Part shown: positions 34,996-46,158 of the stretch, in pieces | Layout of the letters: the number at the start of each line of letters is the position of its first letter | Numbering within the stretch: the stretch's first letter is position 1 | DNA from: Allolobophora icterica | Taxonomy: Eukaryota > Annelida > Clitellata > Crassiclitellata > Lumbricidae | Assembly (NCBI GenBank): GCA_963556255.1 | Contig: OY744607.1 | Coordinates: forward strand, 47,585,437-47,649,436 | DNA length: 64,000 nucleotides | Reading direction: 5' to 3' | Made by a program: the position numbers and the translations under genes | The notes under the pieces: model-generated | Told to the model about the DNA's origin: nothing | What the model saw: the letters and a program-made list of their open reading frames with translations, nothing else | Database searches by the model: none

Positions 34996-35240
34996 TTTTC
35001 TTCGTCTCCGTCTCGTCCTCCGTCCTCTCCTTTCTCTCCTCCTTCTTTCTCCCCTCCTTCCTCTCCTCTTTCTCGTCCTCCTCCTCCTTCTCAATCACCT
35101 ACTCCTTCCTCCTTCTTCCTCTCCGGCTTCTCCTGTTCTTCTCGTCCTCCTCGTCCTCCTTCAATCTCTCCTCCTTCTCTCCTTCCTCTCTTCTTCTTTC
35201 GTCTTCTTCTGCTTCCTACTCCTACTCTTCCTCTCCCGGA
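34996..35240. repeat. Long polypyrimidine tract
   Basis: About 245 bp almost free of purines on the plus strand, built of ctcctt / cttcct words. Such a tract can form triplex (H-DNA). Minus-strand frames give only Arg/Glu/Lys runs. Confidence 0.85.
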
Positions 35241-35870
35241 ACGAAGTTAAATGCAACAGCACGTATGTAAAGCTGAAGACTGTAAGTAAATAAGTAAAAA
35301 GTAAGTTCCTAGAGGAAGGTTCGAGACATGCTAAGATACAATGGGTTTGAGTTGATGTACGGAAGCGCGGCACCTGCATATCTCCGCAAGCAGTTGAGCG
35401 CAACGATTGCTGACCTGGTTGACCTTGAGACTGGAAAATAAATCTTCCTAATGTATGTCAGTGTGATACCGACCAACAGGGCTCCGCCCCAGACGGAGAC
35501 GTGTATGATTGTATGTTATTCTTTCCTTTCATGACACTATTCATCTTTTGTAACGTGTAATAATAACCTTAGTGATTTTACGGTGTTTATATAGTGAACT
35601 GTGGATTTGCTGACCGCGAGTTTTCTGCGTGAAGGGCCATGGGATGGATTATGATGGATGTTGAAGAGATGGAGGTGGAATCGACATGGACGTGGAAATA
35701 TTCAGCAGTGTCAACTGAACACTCTTCCTAAAACTGCCGGCAAGGAGGTCTGAGAAAGCGCCGTTAGGCTACCTTAGAGGTGGTCTGGGGCAGAACCCCA
35801 ACATCAGTGGGCATTTGCCGCTAGGCCGAAGACTAACTCAACCTTCAGGACTCCAGACGCCTATCTACTC
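35241..35870. other. Unassigned sequence
   Basis: No credible coding frame. Scattered short words only. Confidence 0.4.
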
Positions 35871-35990
35871 TGTATTTCGGACTGGACTAGAACTTGATGA
35901 ACTGTATTTCGGACTGGACTAGAACTTGACGAACTGTATTTCGGACTGGACTAGAACTTGATGAACTATATTTCGGACTGGACTATACTA
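35871..35990. repeat. 32-bp tandem repeat, four copies
   Basis: Copies start at 35871, 35903, 35935 and 35967 with tgtatttcggactgg and actagaacttga cores. The last copy is diverged and truncated. Confidence 0.9.
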
Positions 35991-36385
35991 GTAATTATCA
36001 CAGTAATTATGTTATTTACCATGATTAAAACATTTATGTATTACGATGTTCCGGGTGTTTGTTCGGGTTTTCGGCTAAAAGTTAAATCGCAGTCATTTGG
36101 TAGACTTGTGCAATGTCCGCATTGTAGTGCCATGTCAATCGCTTATTCAGTTATTCACAGATCTACACGGGCGTTTATTGCCTCAAGTTCATCCATTTCA
36201 GTAGAGCCGGCAGTATACGAAGCTTAAAGTTTAACGTTCTCAACAAAAGTTCCTGTAGTTGGCATCTTCTTATCAGCGTCACCGAATAGTGAGGGTCTGA
36301 GGACGCTGGACACTGATGCAGCCCAGGCCCTGCGTTCATGAAAAGGCCATACCCATCTCGTACCAAGTACGGAGGTCCGTCCAAC
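35991..36385. other. Unassigned sequence left of a dispersed repeat
   Basis: A plus-strand frame (35958-36227) is open but has no recognised domain. ggccatacccatctcgtacc at 36345 faintly recalls 5S rRNA-like words, too weak to call. Confidence 0.35.
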
Positions 36386-36535
36386 GCGGTCGGCCCGCAA
36401 GGTGACACTACGCGAGTGAGTCCCTGGTCTCGATTGCTCGCCAAACCGGAGGCTAATTGCCCTGTGGGTCAGACCGTCCGGGCTACCATCTGCGTGCCTC
36501 TGTTGAGGAAGGCACAAAGTCTTTGTGGTCGGGCA
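36386..36535 (+). repeat. Dispersed ~150-bp repeat (family S2), copy 1
   Basis: From gcggtcggcccg to cacaaagtctttgtggtc it matches 37494-37645 with only a few differences (ggctaattgcc versus ggttaattgcc). GC-rich and non-coding, probably a SINE body. The end palindrome cacaaagtctttgtg is shared. Confidence 0.8.
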
Positions 36536-36745
36536 TCCCACCAAATTCTAAGATCCGATAGCCGCGAGAGCAAATGCACGATGATGAGACTTGCTCGATT
36601 GCGCGAACGATAGGGTGTTCTCTGAGTGTAAAAATAAATGCGCCGCCTAGCGAATGTAAAAGAAACAACTCAGAGGACGAACCTCTGTCACTTTCGTTCC
36701 AAGGCTTAAGGAGAGTTTGGCATAACGACGTCTGCATTCCAGCAA

Positions 36746-37207
36746 GGGGCCGTCCACATATTACGTACGCACTGAGGGGTCGGGGGTCGGATTTTGGCGA
36801 TTTTGCGTACGGGTGCGAACAGGGGGGGGGGGAGGGGGTGACAAAAGTGTACGTACGCAAAATAAATTTCTAATTATGACGTCCACATTAGCCTATCTAT
36901 AAATCTCTGTATTGTCCTATAGTCGTCCGATGGCATTTGATTACATTATATAAAAGACATGTGCAGTTATTCTGTGCTGTGAACGAGACACCTATTATTT
37001 GTCTGTATTGGCCCTCATTCATCCTTCAATCTGGCCTAAAGTGCAGACTGTCCAGACACTTTCTGCAGCTGGTCTTCGAGGGGGGGGGGTTGCGTCAAGT
37101 GTACGTACGCGGGGGGGGGGGTGTGTGGAAGAAAGTACGCTTGCGAACAGGGGGGGAGGGGGTCCAATTTTCCCGGATTTTTGCGTACGTAATATATGGA
37201 TGGCCCC
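36746..37207. mobile_element. TIR element with G-rich subterminal tracts
   Basis: The left end ggggccgtccacatattacg, followed by tacgcac, is inverted at the right end (tgcgtacgtaatatatgg, then atggccccc). Inside are further gtacgtacgc words and four runs of 7-11 G. No transposase and no convincing target duplication (at most 2-3 bp), which would fit a PIF/Harbinger- or IS-like DNA element. Class unassigned. Confidence 0.65.
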
Positions 37208-37365
37208 CAACTGAACGACCTTAGATTCGACTGCATCTCCAACGAATTACGATCTTTCACCAAAGTGACCATCAACAATGATGCCATCTGCGCTGTGATA
37301 GCGGCGCTATAGAAGTCATTAAGTGCATGATATTGACGTATTGTGTATTATTGTAGCGGCGTTAT

Positions 37366-37378
37366 ATCATCATCATCA

Positions 37379-37431
<53 letters not shown>
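37366..37431. repeat. (ATC)n(GTC)n microsatellite
   Basis: About five ATC then about 17 GTC triplets. Confidence 0.95.
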
Positions 37432-37493
37432 TATGGCGAGTTCCTCTCTGAAGCGTTGCCGTTTCCGCGACGTTTAGCCAGCCGTCTCGATTC

Positions 37494-37645
37494 CGCGGTC
37501 GGCCCGAAAGGTGACACTACGCGAGTGAGTCCCTGGTCTCGATTGCTCGCCAAACCGGAGGTTAATTGCCCTGTGGGTCAGACCGTCCGGGCTACCATCT
37601 GCGTGCCTCTGTTGAGGAAGACACAAAGTCTTTGTGGTCCAGGCC
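37494..37645 (+). repeat. Dispersed ~150-bp repeat (family S2), copy 2
   Basis: See copy 1 at 36386. The end point is the same palindrome cacaaagtctttgtg. It is followed at 37697-37785 by two loose 42-bp units sharing gcgaggccc and caccaccagaaat. Confidence 0.8.
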
Positions 37646-37789
37646 GTGTGCAAGGTCAGCTACCACTGTTATCGTCCATGTGTGCATGGGCGCCGACTCT
37701 GCGAGGCCCGTGAGTGCCCAGCACCACCAGAAATAGGCCATGCGAGGCCCACCTATGTCTGGGCACCACCAGAAATCAGCCCGCAAATA

Positions 37790-40700
37790 GCGCTTTTTAA
37801 GAGATAATTTTTCTATTGTCATTACTTATCTATAAAAAGATCCAAAAAAATTTCAGCGCTTACGCGCGAAAATTGCTTTGACTCTCTTTGGGCATTCACA
37901 CTTTTTTGGTCAACTCGATGCAGATAGGCTACCTACCTGGTCTCACTATAACCTAAGATATTTTGCTTCGTGTTGACTTATCACTGGAAAAATGCAGAGG
38001 ACAAGGGTGTGACATATGCCATGTGCGGTGGGATAACTGGATTACAGTCGAATCAAGGACGTTCAACAAAAGTTTCTGTGTTCACTAAACAAATCACTCA
38101 CTTAATAGGCATTCAGGAAGCATAATCGAGAGTTCCAGAATGCAGAGACTAGATCAATATAGTCAAAGATTTAGTTAATTTTGTCAGACACCCTCCTAAA
38201 AGAATGGTATGTTTTGAAACAATGCAGTTTAAGAGAGAAATCAACATAAAACGTTTTCTTGCAATTTTTGTAGGGTTCACCACATTTTTTTCATAGTTTG
38301 ACCCTACTACAGGTTTGTGTTATTTTTGTATCATCGTAATCGCTAAAACTCGACATTTCTATTGCACCCAAAAGAAAGCTAGGTCGAGGGAATCAGTTTA
38401 TGCACAACAGGCGCGCGGGAAGAGGTAGCAGGTAAGGCCAGGTTCGGTTTCAGGTCAAGATAAAAGGGTTAAGCAGAGTGGTATAGGCCTACTCAGACGA
38501 CTACGGAGAATGGTGGTTGATATTGAAGCGGCGAAAGAGGTACGGGGAAAGAGGCTACGCTCTGAGGGTCACACTATAAATGTATGCATTTATATATTAA
38601 TGTATGTATGCACGTGCGTACGTATGTATGTAGGAATAATGAATAAATGAGTGCATGTATGTGGACAGCTGTGTAGTAGCGCCGTCAAGAACATTAAGCT
38701 CTAAATATCCAATATATTACTTTCCATTACAAAAGCAAAATCTGTCATAATTGGCGATCGCCAGAAAAAGCGAAAAACAAGGAGCCATATATTTAACTAA
38801 TATATTTTTATTTTAACACGCTAGACAATTATTTTAGCATAATTTAAAATAAATGTTTAATTATAAGCTTTGTTTTCTATAAGATAATCAGTCAAACGCG
38901 TAGCAAGATTCAATTGAAGCCCAGTATAATAATAACGTAGGCCTAGCCTATTAGCTACCGACTAAACGTGTACAATGCCAATTCGATATGCAATACAAAT
39001 CATAGTTAAACCGATAATTTCTTAATTATCATAGACCCGTTTGCAACAGGATGGATTAAGTCTGTGCAATTCAACATTGATACTTTGAATTTGTTCGTTT
39101 GATAAGTTCTGCTTGCAGACAAAGGTAAATGGAGGGTATAGCAAGTTGGAAACCGTATTTAAGTACTGTGCCCTTTGACAGCTGAATCATCGCTGAGGTG
39201 TTTGACATCTTCAACCAATTCCTTCTGTTAACACACTGTCGGCTAAGCCTGTGATCTTTTTCACCTTAATTTCATCTTCTACGCGTATCATTTGGAGCCA
39301 AGGTGCCCCGAATTCCGGAAACTTATTCCTTATAATGGCTACTACATCATAGAGAGCATGTCTTTAGCGGTTTTCTAGCGGAATTCGAGAATCCCCGAGC
39401 TGCGTTGTTTCTGTTACGGAACTCCACAGACGAGGTAAAGTTCAGACAAACCTACTCTGCCAATGCTATATTTGGAACAAATGAACTTTGCACCGAATGA
39501 CTCCTTGGTCCAGGCGTAGTGTTGTAATGGTACGCCATTGTTGAAATCGACTTCGAAAGGCGACTCCACTGGACCCGCGTAGAATCCATGTCTCCGACAG
39601 ACCATATCCCGACGTGCGCCATAGTAGTTGTGTTGATTCTAAAACAAAGCATCTCTAAGTCAGGTTGATAAGTGAGGTAAGCTCGTAGAACAGGACGAAG
39701 TGAGCCAAGGTAAAGCAATGCACGGTAGAGTATGGTAAGGACGCGTCGCTTGAAAAATTATCTATACATATAGTTTCCTTATATGCAAATTTGTCCGTCG
39801 TATAACGCTCTATCTGTTCTATTGTGAAACCGTTTGTGACGTCACTATGCTGCCGTCTTGACGACGGTCGTCTTGACGACGGCGCTCAGAGCATTTTAGC
39901 CAACGATACATATAGGCCCATAATGATACACTGTCGTCACGTCATAATTTATGACGGGTTAATACACTAGTGTTAAGATAAGCTGAGGTATGCTTGTGTA
40001 AGGCATGGTTTTGGAAAGTATGATAACGTAATTACTGTAAAGTAAGGCCAGTGAAGGTGTAGCATGGTAAGATAAGGTAAGAAAAAAACATTGGCCACCT
40101 ACGCTACCATAGCGTATGACGGTTAAGTGTGTGGCAATGTAAGATAGTTTAAGTAAGATAAGGAATGACAAGGTAAGATGGCGAAGAAAGGCATGGTTAG
40201 ATAATGCTTTAAGAAATACGAAGAAAAGGAAAGCAACACTATCTAATTAGGCCTACGATTCCGTAATGTATGTGTTAATGGAACAAACTAAGGCAGTTCT
40301 ACTTACTTTCTGACTGATTTATATGACGCCTGCTAACGACCGACGGACGGTACAGTTTTTCTTTCTTGCTTTGTGTCAACGAATAAAGGCTTCACGAAAT
40401 ATAAGATGTCTATGGCCCTTACAGTGTTTTATATATCTCCTAATAACCTTGCTCTCTGGTTATTAAATTCATGAACAAGTGGATGTTCCCAAAATCCGCG
40501 TTGTGCTAAGTTTAGATATCATAGGTGGGTGTACAGCATACAATTGGTAGGCTAATCGATCTCTACTAACGCCTAAGCCATGTGGTTAATAGGCTACACA
40601 AGCGAGTCAGGGTCACGTGTGGACTGACGGTTCAACGGGTGTTGGTGAGACAGACACACAGACGAACGGACAGACGGATGGATGGACGAAAGGAAGGATG

Positions 40701-41040
40701 GATGGACACGCAAACTCACGCAAACCATGCCCTGGATCTTCTGTGGTTTTGAAACTGAAGGTTTTTCCGTTGTGGTATTCGGAACTTTTGCGGCAAGATT
40801 TTGGTGGTTAAACATTTGTTTAGATAAGACCATGAGGTGATCGCAAAATATTCAGATTTTCCAGAATTGCAATTGAGTATCTGTAAAGTAATCGTATTCT
40901 CGAGATTTATATAGCGCCAAAACAGCGGAGTCACGGGAACCATCGTATTCATAGGCGCTCAGTCAAAACAAAATCGATAGGCAGGTAGGAACCAAATCGA
41001 TTTCAGGTCAATTTAGATCCAAAGGGTCAGACAGGCAAGC
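37790..41040. other. 3.2-kb gene-poor stretch
   Basis: No frame with protein-like features. Local features: gtatgtatg-type simple sequence at 38590-38640; degenerate aggtaag words at 39960-40230 (their complement recurs at 12125, 15700 and 52460); ggacagacggatggatgg-type words at 40660-40700; and atttatatagcgcc at about 40908, a minus-strand L2-type tail motif. Confidence 0.45.
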
Positions 41041-41044
41041 TGAC

Positions 41045-41380
41045 ATTCAATTCAATTCAATTCAATTCAATATTCGTTTATTTGATAAATACAGGCTGTC
41101 ACAGACGCAACTTGTTTACATTTTCATTAATATATGTTCTTGAAGAGAACACGAGAAATAAAATTTCGGTCGTCTTTGTTTGGCAGGTTAAAGTCGTGTT
41201 TCCGGGTGCGGAGGTTGTAATGATTATGCCGGGTTGTTGGAAAAAAAACTGTCGAAGAACGTGAGTTGGGTCGGCGGTGATTGCTTTGAACAGGCTCTCA
41301 TCGGCCGCATCGGACGGCCAATTAGATTTATGCATTGGCGCTGTAGCAGTTACTACTTAACGTAATATTATAGGACATTT
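41045..41380 (-). mobile_element. Possible LINE 3' end with (TTGAA)n tail, minus strand
   Basis: 41045-41074 is ttcaa repeated about five times, the form of a LINE tail read backwards. Adjacent minus-strand sequence has a frame with Thr/Pro-rich residues but no diagnostic RT motif. Low certainty. Confidence 0.3.
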
Positions 41381-41647
41381 ATGTTGCGCTTTATTGAGCC
41401 CAGCCATTGTCGAATATCTTGATTAGACTACTGACACGTTAAACATTAGAGTCAGGCTAAGCGCTGTACGTTGTGTTACGCCTACTTTTAATTTAATTTA
41501 GGCTACTCAGTAAATTACTTTAAATTTATTTACTTATTCAGCATTAGGGCCAACTCTGAACTGCCTTCCTACCAGTGCCACAAAGACACAACGTGCAACA
41601 GTGACAACAGGTCTTGGATTTCTTCGCATGGGTATAAGCTGTCTCGG

Positions 41648-41706
41648 TGTCTCCGTCCGTTCGTCCGTCCGTTCGTCCGTCCGTCCGTCCGTCCGTTCGT
41701 CCGTCC

Positions 41707-41778
<72 letters not shown>

Positions 41779-41830
41779 GTTTGTCAGTCTGTCTTTCTAT
41801 CTCTCAATCGATCTCTATTTCTGTGTCTGT
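41648..41830. repeat. Tetranucleotide microsatellite (CCGT/CTGT/CTAT)n
   Basis: ccgt/tcgt units grade into ctgt and then an (ctat)13-like run, with degenerate ctgt words after. Open frames here give only Ser/Leu/Val/Tyr repeats. Confidence 0.95.
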
Positions 41831-41849
41831 TTGTTACGCTGGCCTTCCA

Positions 41850-42109
41850 GCTGCCCGCCTTGGGTCCTCGAACCGGGTTTTGTGTGCAGCCGCACGCTTA
41901 TTGGTTGCATCCCTAGATTCGGCCAGGTTTCTCTTTTATGCGGGATGTTCCGCGCTGGCTCCCTTTCCCGCTGCGGATCGCCTACAGGGACAGGGTCTCT
42001 GCACTGGTCAAGCGTTGTCTGGAGGGACCTGCCTCCCATACATGCGGGAGTTTTGTCGCCATACCTCGGGGGTCTTGCGGCGATCTGGTCTTCGCTCGGC
42101 TGACCAGGC
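41850..42109 (+). pseudogene. LINE (L2/CR1-type) RT C-terminus, part upstream of the LTR insertion
   Basis: Frameshifted fragments recall the conserved tail of L2/CR1-type ORF2: WLPF-PLRIAYR, then LVKRCLEG, then REFCRH and LRSAD. The copy is 5' truncated and contains at least one stop and several frameshifts. It is cut at 42109 by the Gmr1-like element and resumes at 46885. Confidence 0.65.
42105..42109. other. Target-site duplication of the Gmr1-like element (left)
   Basis: caggc here and at 46885-46889 directly abut the TGTCGC termini. The 5-bp length is typical of Ty3/Gypsy integration. Confidence 0.85.
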
Positions 42110-42133
42110 TGTCGCGATCGAAGGTGGCCCGTC
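42110..42133 (-). repeat. 24-base remnant of the 3' LTR
   Basis: tgtcgcgatcgaaggtggc and the next five bases match the inner-edge sequence 46159-46182 at 22 of 24 positions. It then passes directly into RT coding sequence, marking a deletion junction at about 42133/42134. Confidence 0.8.
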
Positions 42134-45100
42134 TTTATCTAGCGCATTTTGATGTTCAATTCGCCAGGGTATCTTAGCAGGCACCGATTTCTGGGTCAAG
42201 TCAGTGAGAATTCTGGCTGTCTCAGCCAGGTTAGGGATAAAGTTCCTAAAATAACTGAAGAAGCCAATTAATCTCCGTATGTCCTTTTTGGACTCGGGTT
42301 GAGGGATTTTCCCTAGCCCTGCGATTTTCATAGGATCCGGTTCAATGCTCCCTGATCCGATCAGGTGACCTACAAACGTTGTTTGTCGCCTAGCAAACGA
42401 ACTCTTCTTAATGTTAAGGGTCAGACCCGACTGTTGAATCGTCATTAAGTATTTCTGTAGGTGTTTCATGTGATCCGGCCACGTCATCGAGTGTACTGCC
42501 ATGTCATCCACAAACGTCTCAGTGAAGTCGCGAATGGGATGAAGGACCTTTGACATGCATCGGATAAACGAATTTGAGGCTGATTTTAAACCAAAGGGTA
42601 ATCGTACGAACTCAAATAGGCCAGCGTCACATACGAAGGCTGATAACCAACGAGAGTCCTTGTGGAGTCCAATCTGGTAGTATCCTTGACGTGCGTCAAA
42701 ACAGGATATGAAGTTTGCACTTCCTACCTTCTGTAACACTTCCTGGATGTCGGGGGTGGGGTATGCGTCACCCGCCGAGAACTTGTTTACATACCGGTAG
42801 TCAATGGCCAGTCTTAAACCGCCTTGACCTCCCTTTTTCACAACGCACACAACGGGACTAGCCATTTCACTATGTGAGGGAGTGATGATACCTAAGGCCA
42901 AAAGTTCGCGGATCTGCTTCTCCATCTCCGGTTTGAGCAGTTCCGGCACCTTATAGGCTCGCAAACTCTTCGGCCTGAACTCCGCGCTAACAGTGATTGT
43001 GTGTTCTAGGACGGGACAGAAACCTGGTTTGTCCGAGAACACATCTGGAAACCTGTCTAACAGATTAAACAGCTGTTTCCGCTCGGGTACCGTTAAGTGT
43101 GCAACGGCAATAGGGTCTACTTGTTCACTGGGCCGTGTCTGACTCGTGACGAAACTACCCACTGCTTCCACGTGACCGAAGTCTTCGTCCTTCTCGAACA
43201 GAATGGAGCAATTGTTAACCAATGCTTGCTGTATTCTTTCGTTATATTTGCGAATACGATTTGCATGTAATAAGCGGCTTTTGCCCCCTATTTCCACGAT
43301 GTATGTGTAGGGCGATTTCACCTGAGCGATGATGGCCGGGCCTTGCCATTGGCCCTCCTTCTTTGCTCCTCGGGCTTCCGGTGATTGGATGATGACTTTA
43401 TCCCCTACTTCGTAACGCCTGTCCATGCTTCTTAAATTGTAATGAGTAGCATAGCGCTGCTGTTCAATGTCTGAATAATATTCGGCATATAATTTAGACA
43501 TTTCAAGGTTATCCCTTAATTGGTCCAAGTAAGCTGCGGCGCCTGTGCCCAGACTTAATGGAGAATCCCGCTCTCCCGCCCATTCCTCAGAAAGGACAGA
43601 TAGAGGTCCTTTAGGCAGGGTACCATACACCAGGGTGTAGGGACTCACGTGGGTGGTTGCCGAGGGGCGTTCCCTTAAGCTCCAAAGCACGTAAGGTAAC
43701 AGTCTGTGCCATCCCCTCGGGTTTTCTTCTGCCAGTTTATGAATCATGGTCTTCAGTGTGGCATTGCAGCGCTCCACTAGACCTTGTGACTCAGGGTGTG
43801 CGACTGGCCCAAAGCGTGGTGAGCACCCCATACGATGCAGAAACTCTTGGGTTAATTTGCTGTTGAAATTCGACCCGTTGTCGGACCTAATCGTTTTTGG
43901 AAAACCGAAGGTCGTGAAGATTTGCATGTATGCATCACATGTCGCTTTCGCCGTTAATGATTTCAGAGGATAGGCCATCGGCCATCTTGAAAATTGGTCA
44001 ACTACCACTAAGGCGTAATTGTACTCGGGTTTTGGGCTTGTGGGGTCTACGTTGGTAACTATAGGCCCTATACAATCTGCCACTAGACACCCGAATCTGG
44101 TCTCGTCGTTGCGAGGGATAGGAGTTATGGGGGCACGCTGAGCCACTCGCAGCGGCGCATGCCTTTGGCAAATGTCGCAAGATGCACAATATTCCTTCAC
44201 TATATCCTCCATGTTGGGAAACCAGAAATTCAGCTTAATTCGGTCCTTAGTCGTTTTCAACGCCATATGACCTGCGAACGCAGCGTCATGTGCTAAGTTT
44301 AAGACCTTGTCTATTCTTTCTTTAGGTAAACACAGTTGTTTTACAGAATGCCCAGCTATTTTGTCTTTATGAAAGAGCAAATTGCCTTCAATGAAGAAGT
44401 TCTTCGCCCCCATTTTCCCGTGGGCCAAGAATGGTGCTAGTGTCGAACATTGTGCTTGTTCGGCCGCCATCTTGCTTCTGCCTACTATTGTGTCTTCCTT
44501 GGGTGGGGGTGGTATCTCAGGATTGAAGAATAGCTCTTCATTATCCGTTTCTTCGGGACTGATTTCTCCTACACTCTCACTGTCTGCTTGAGCGACCGTG
44601 GAGTAATCTTCGCCTATCAGCGACCTAAGTCCCTCTACCTCCTCCCCTCTCTCCTCTTCCTCATTCGTCTCAGTCCTTGCGACCGCCTGCGCTTCTGAAA
44701 TTTGATCTATTTCAGGAGCGCTGGCCGCGTGACACGAGTACAAAGCTGTCTCGCGCAGCAAGTCGGCTGTAGTGGGCGTGATAATTAACGGTTCATTAAG
44801 GTCTTTAATGAGTGCCGCCCATATCCGAACATCAGGGGCGTAATTTACCTCCCCCTCCCTGTCCTCGCCGGCCTGAGACCCCTTTAGTCTCAGCCGCACC
44901 ACGTCCACAATCATTGATTGACCGTTCAGCCCCTTCACCTCTATCTGCTTGACCTCCTGAAGCCTGAGCTTCTCAGCCTGCTTTTCCTCTAGCATTCTGA
45001 GTCTCTCTGTTTCCTCCTTTTCTTCTCTCCTCCGTTTCTCCTCCTGAAGCCTTAATTTCTCTGCTTCCTCTTTCTCTTCTCTCCTCCGTTTCTCCTCATC

Positions 45101-45631
45101 TTCTCTCCTCCACTTCTCCTCAAGCATTCTGAGTCTTTCTTCTCTTCTCTTTTTCTCTTCCTCTCTTCTCTCCCTTCTCTCCGCTTCCTCTCTCGCTTCT
45201 TTTCTCAGCCTTTCTTCTCTTCTCTTTTTCTCTTCCTCTCTTCTCTCCCTTCTCTCCGCTTCCTCTCTCGCTTCTTTTCTCAGCCTTTCTTCTCTCCTTT
45301 CTTCGATCCTCCTGCGTTCCTTTTCACTGCTTCTCCTCACTCTTCTCTCCGCTTCCTCTCTCTGGTATGTTGTTAGTTCTAACATGACCCGCCGCATTTG
45401 CCTTGCCGGGCTCATACTGCTACCTGGGCTACTTGTGCTTACTTTCTCACTTACTTCTGGCGGGATCTCCCTTCCAGAAACAATTATTTCAGCACTAGCC
45501 TCTTGGAGCTGGTCCATCCTCATGGAACCCAATTCCTCCTCTCCTAGTCCAATCTTTATCAGATATGCGACTAGTCTGTGACGGGGCATGTTCAGCACCC
45601 TCACTCTTTTCCCTATCGACAACTTATCCAT

Positions 45632-46138
45632 CTTCCAACAGTCCGCTCACTAATAGAAAAAGATAAGTAAGTTAGAGGAGAGTCACCGCTGGTCAGAAAT
45701 CAAAGAAAACAACGTCCTAAAATTCTACCACAAGTACAACAAGAACAGAACTGAGCAAAAGGAGCTGCGCAAAAGCCTCGGCTATTCGCACACCAATCCT
45801 CATCCAGACCTCAACCGCAACCTCACAGATTACCACGACTACCAGTAAGGACTTACCCTCTGATACGTCGAGCGTGTTCCGTCTTTTGGTATCTTGGCTG
45901 ATCCGCTGTCCTCCGTTGCCACTCCCGTCCGTCGTTGCTAGCGATGGTCGGTCGTCCGTTGGCGCTCTTGTTCCTCGTCCTTGCCTGTTGCTGTCGGTTG
46001 CTTCGAGTCCTTCGTCTCCGGAGTCCGGCACTCGATTTCTCCAGTTGCGAAGGGTTGTATTCGCCGCTGGTCCCGATCTGTTGAGATTCCTCTTTTCCGT
46101 TTCCGGTTCCGCTCTTCGTCGTGACGTCTTCAGTTGAA
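45632..46138 (-). other. Leader of the Gmr1-like element
   Basis: Between primer site and ORF start. A minus-strand frame (46166-45717) is open but Arg/Thr-rich without recognised domains. It is probably 5' leader, possibly remnant Gag. Confidence 0.5.
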
Positions 46139-46157
46139 AATCCTGTCGGCTGCGCCA
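46139..46157 (-). other. Primer binding site of the Gmr1-like element
   Basis: One base inside the LTR edge, the minus strand reads tggcgcagccgacaggatt, complementary to a tRNA ending …cggctgcgCCA with discriminator G. From memory this is closest to a serine tRNA 3' end; not verified. Confidence 0.7.
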
Positions 46158-46158
46158 A

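Larger units (their letters stand above)
42008..45631 (-). pseudogene. pol: Gag/integrase/RT fusion ORF, internally deleted
   Basis: ATG at 45631, 1207 codons, no internal stop. Residues 1-55 form a small basic helical N-terminus. Residues 85-230 are a highly charged Glu/Arg coiled coil containing an exact ~29-residue direct repeat. Residues 231-295 look like the last strands of a protease, but no DTG triad is present. The integrase zinc finger is H448, H455, C485, C488, and the catalytic triad is D519, D584, E620 (D,D35E spacing). An SH3-like end lies near 740-800. RT follows at about 840-1166, with motif A Asp979 and FVDD at 1040-1043. RT ends abruptly at the LTR remnant, and the last ~40 residues are LTR and flank translation. 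Capsid, CCHC, protease centre and RNase H are absent, so it cannot be autonomous. Integrase and RT signatures themselves look intact. Confidence 0.9.

Noticed and set aside
35161..35403. Arg/Lys/Glu-rich ORF
   Set aside because: Derived from the polypyrimidine tract on the opposite strand.
36338..36400. 5S rRNA-derived sequence
   Set aside because: Only a short ggccatacc…tctcgt resemblance; no extended match to 5S structure.
39414..39718. Minus-strand frames resembling a short gene
   Set aside because: Two overlapping frames of 60-90 codons with no motif, no splice context and no repeat support.
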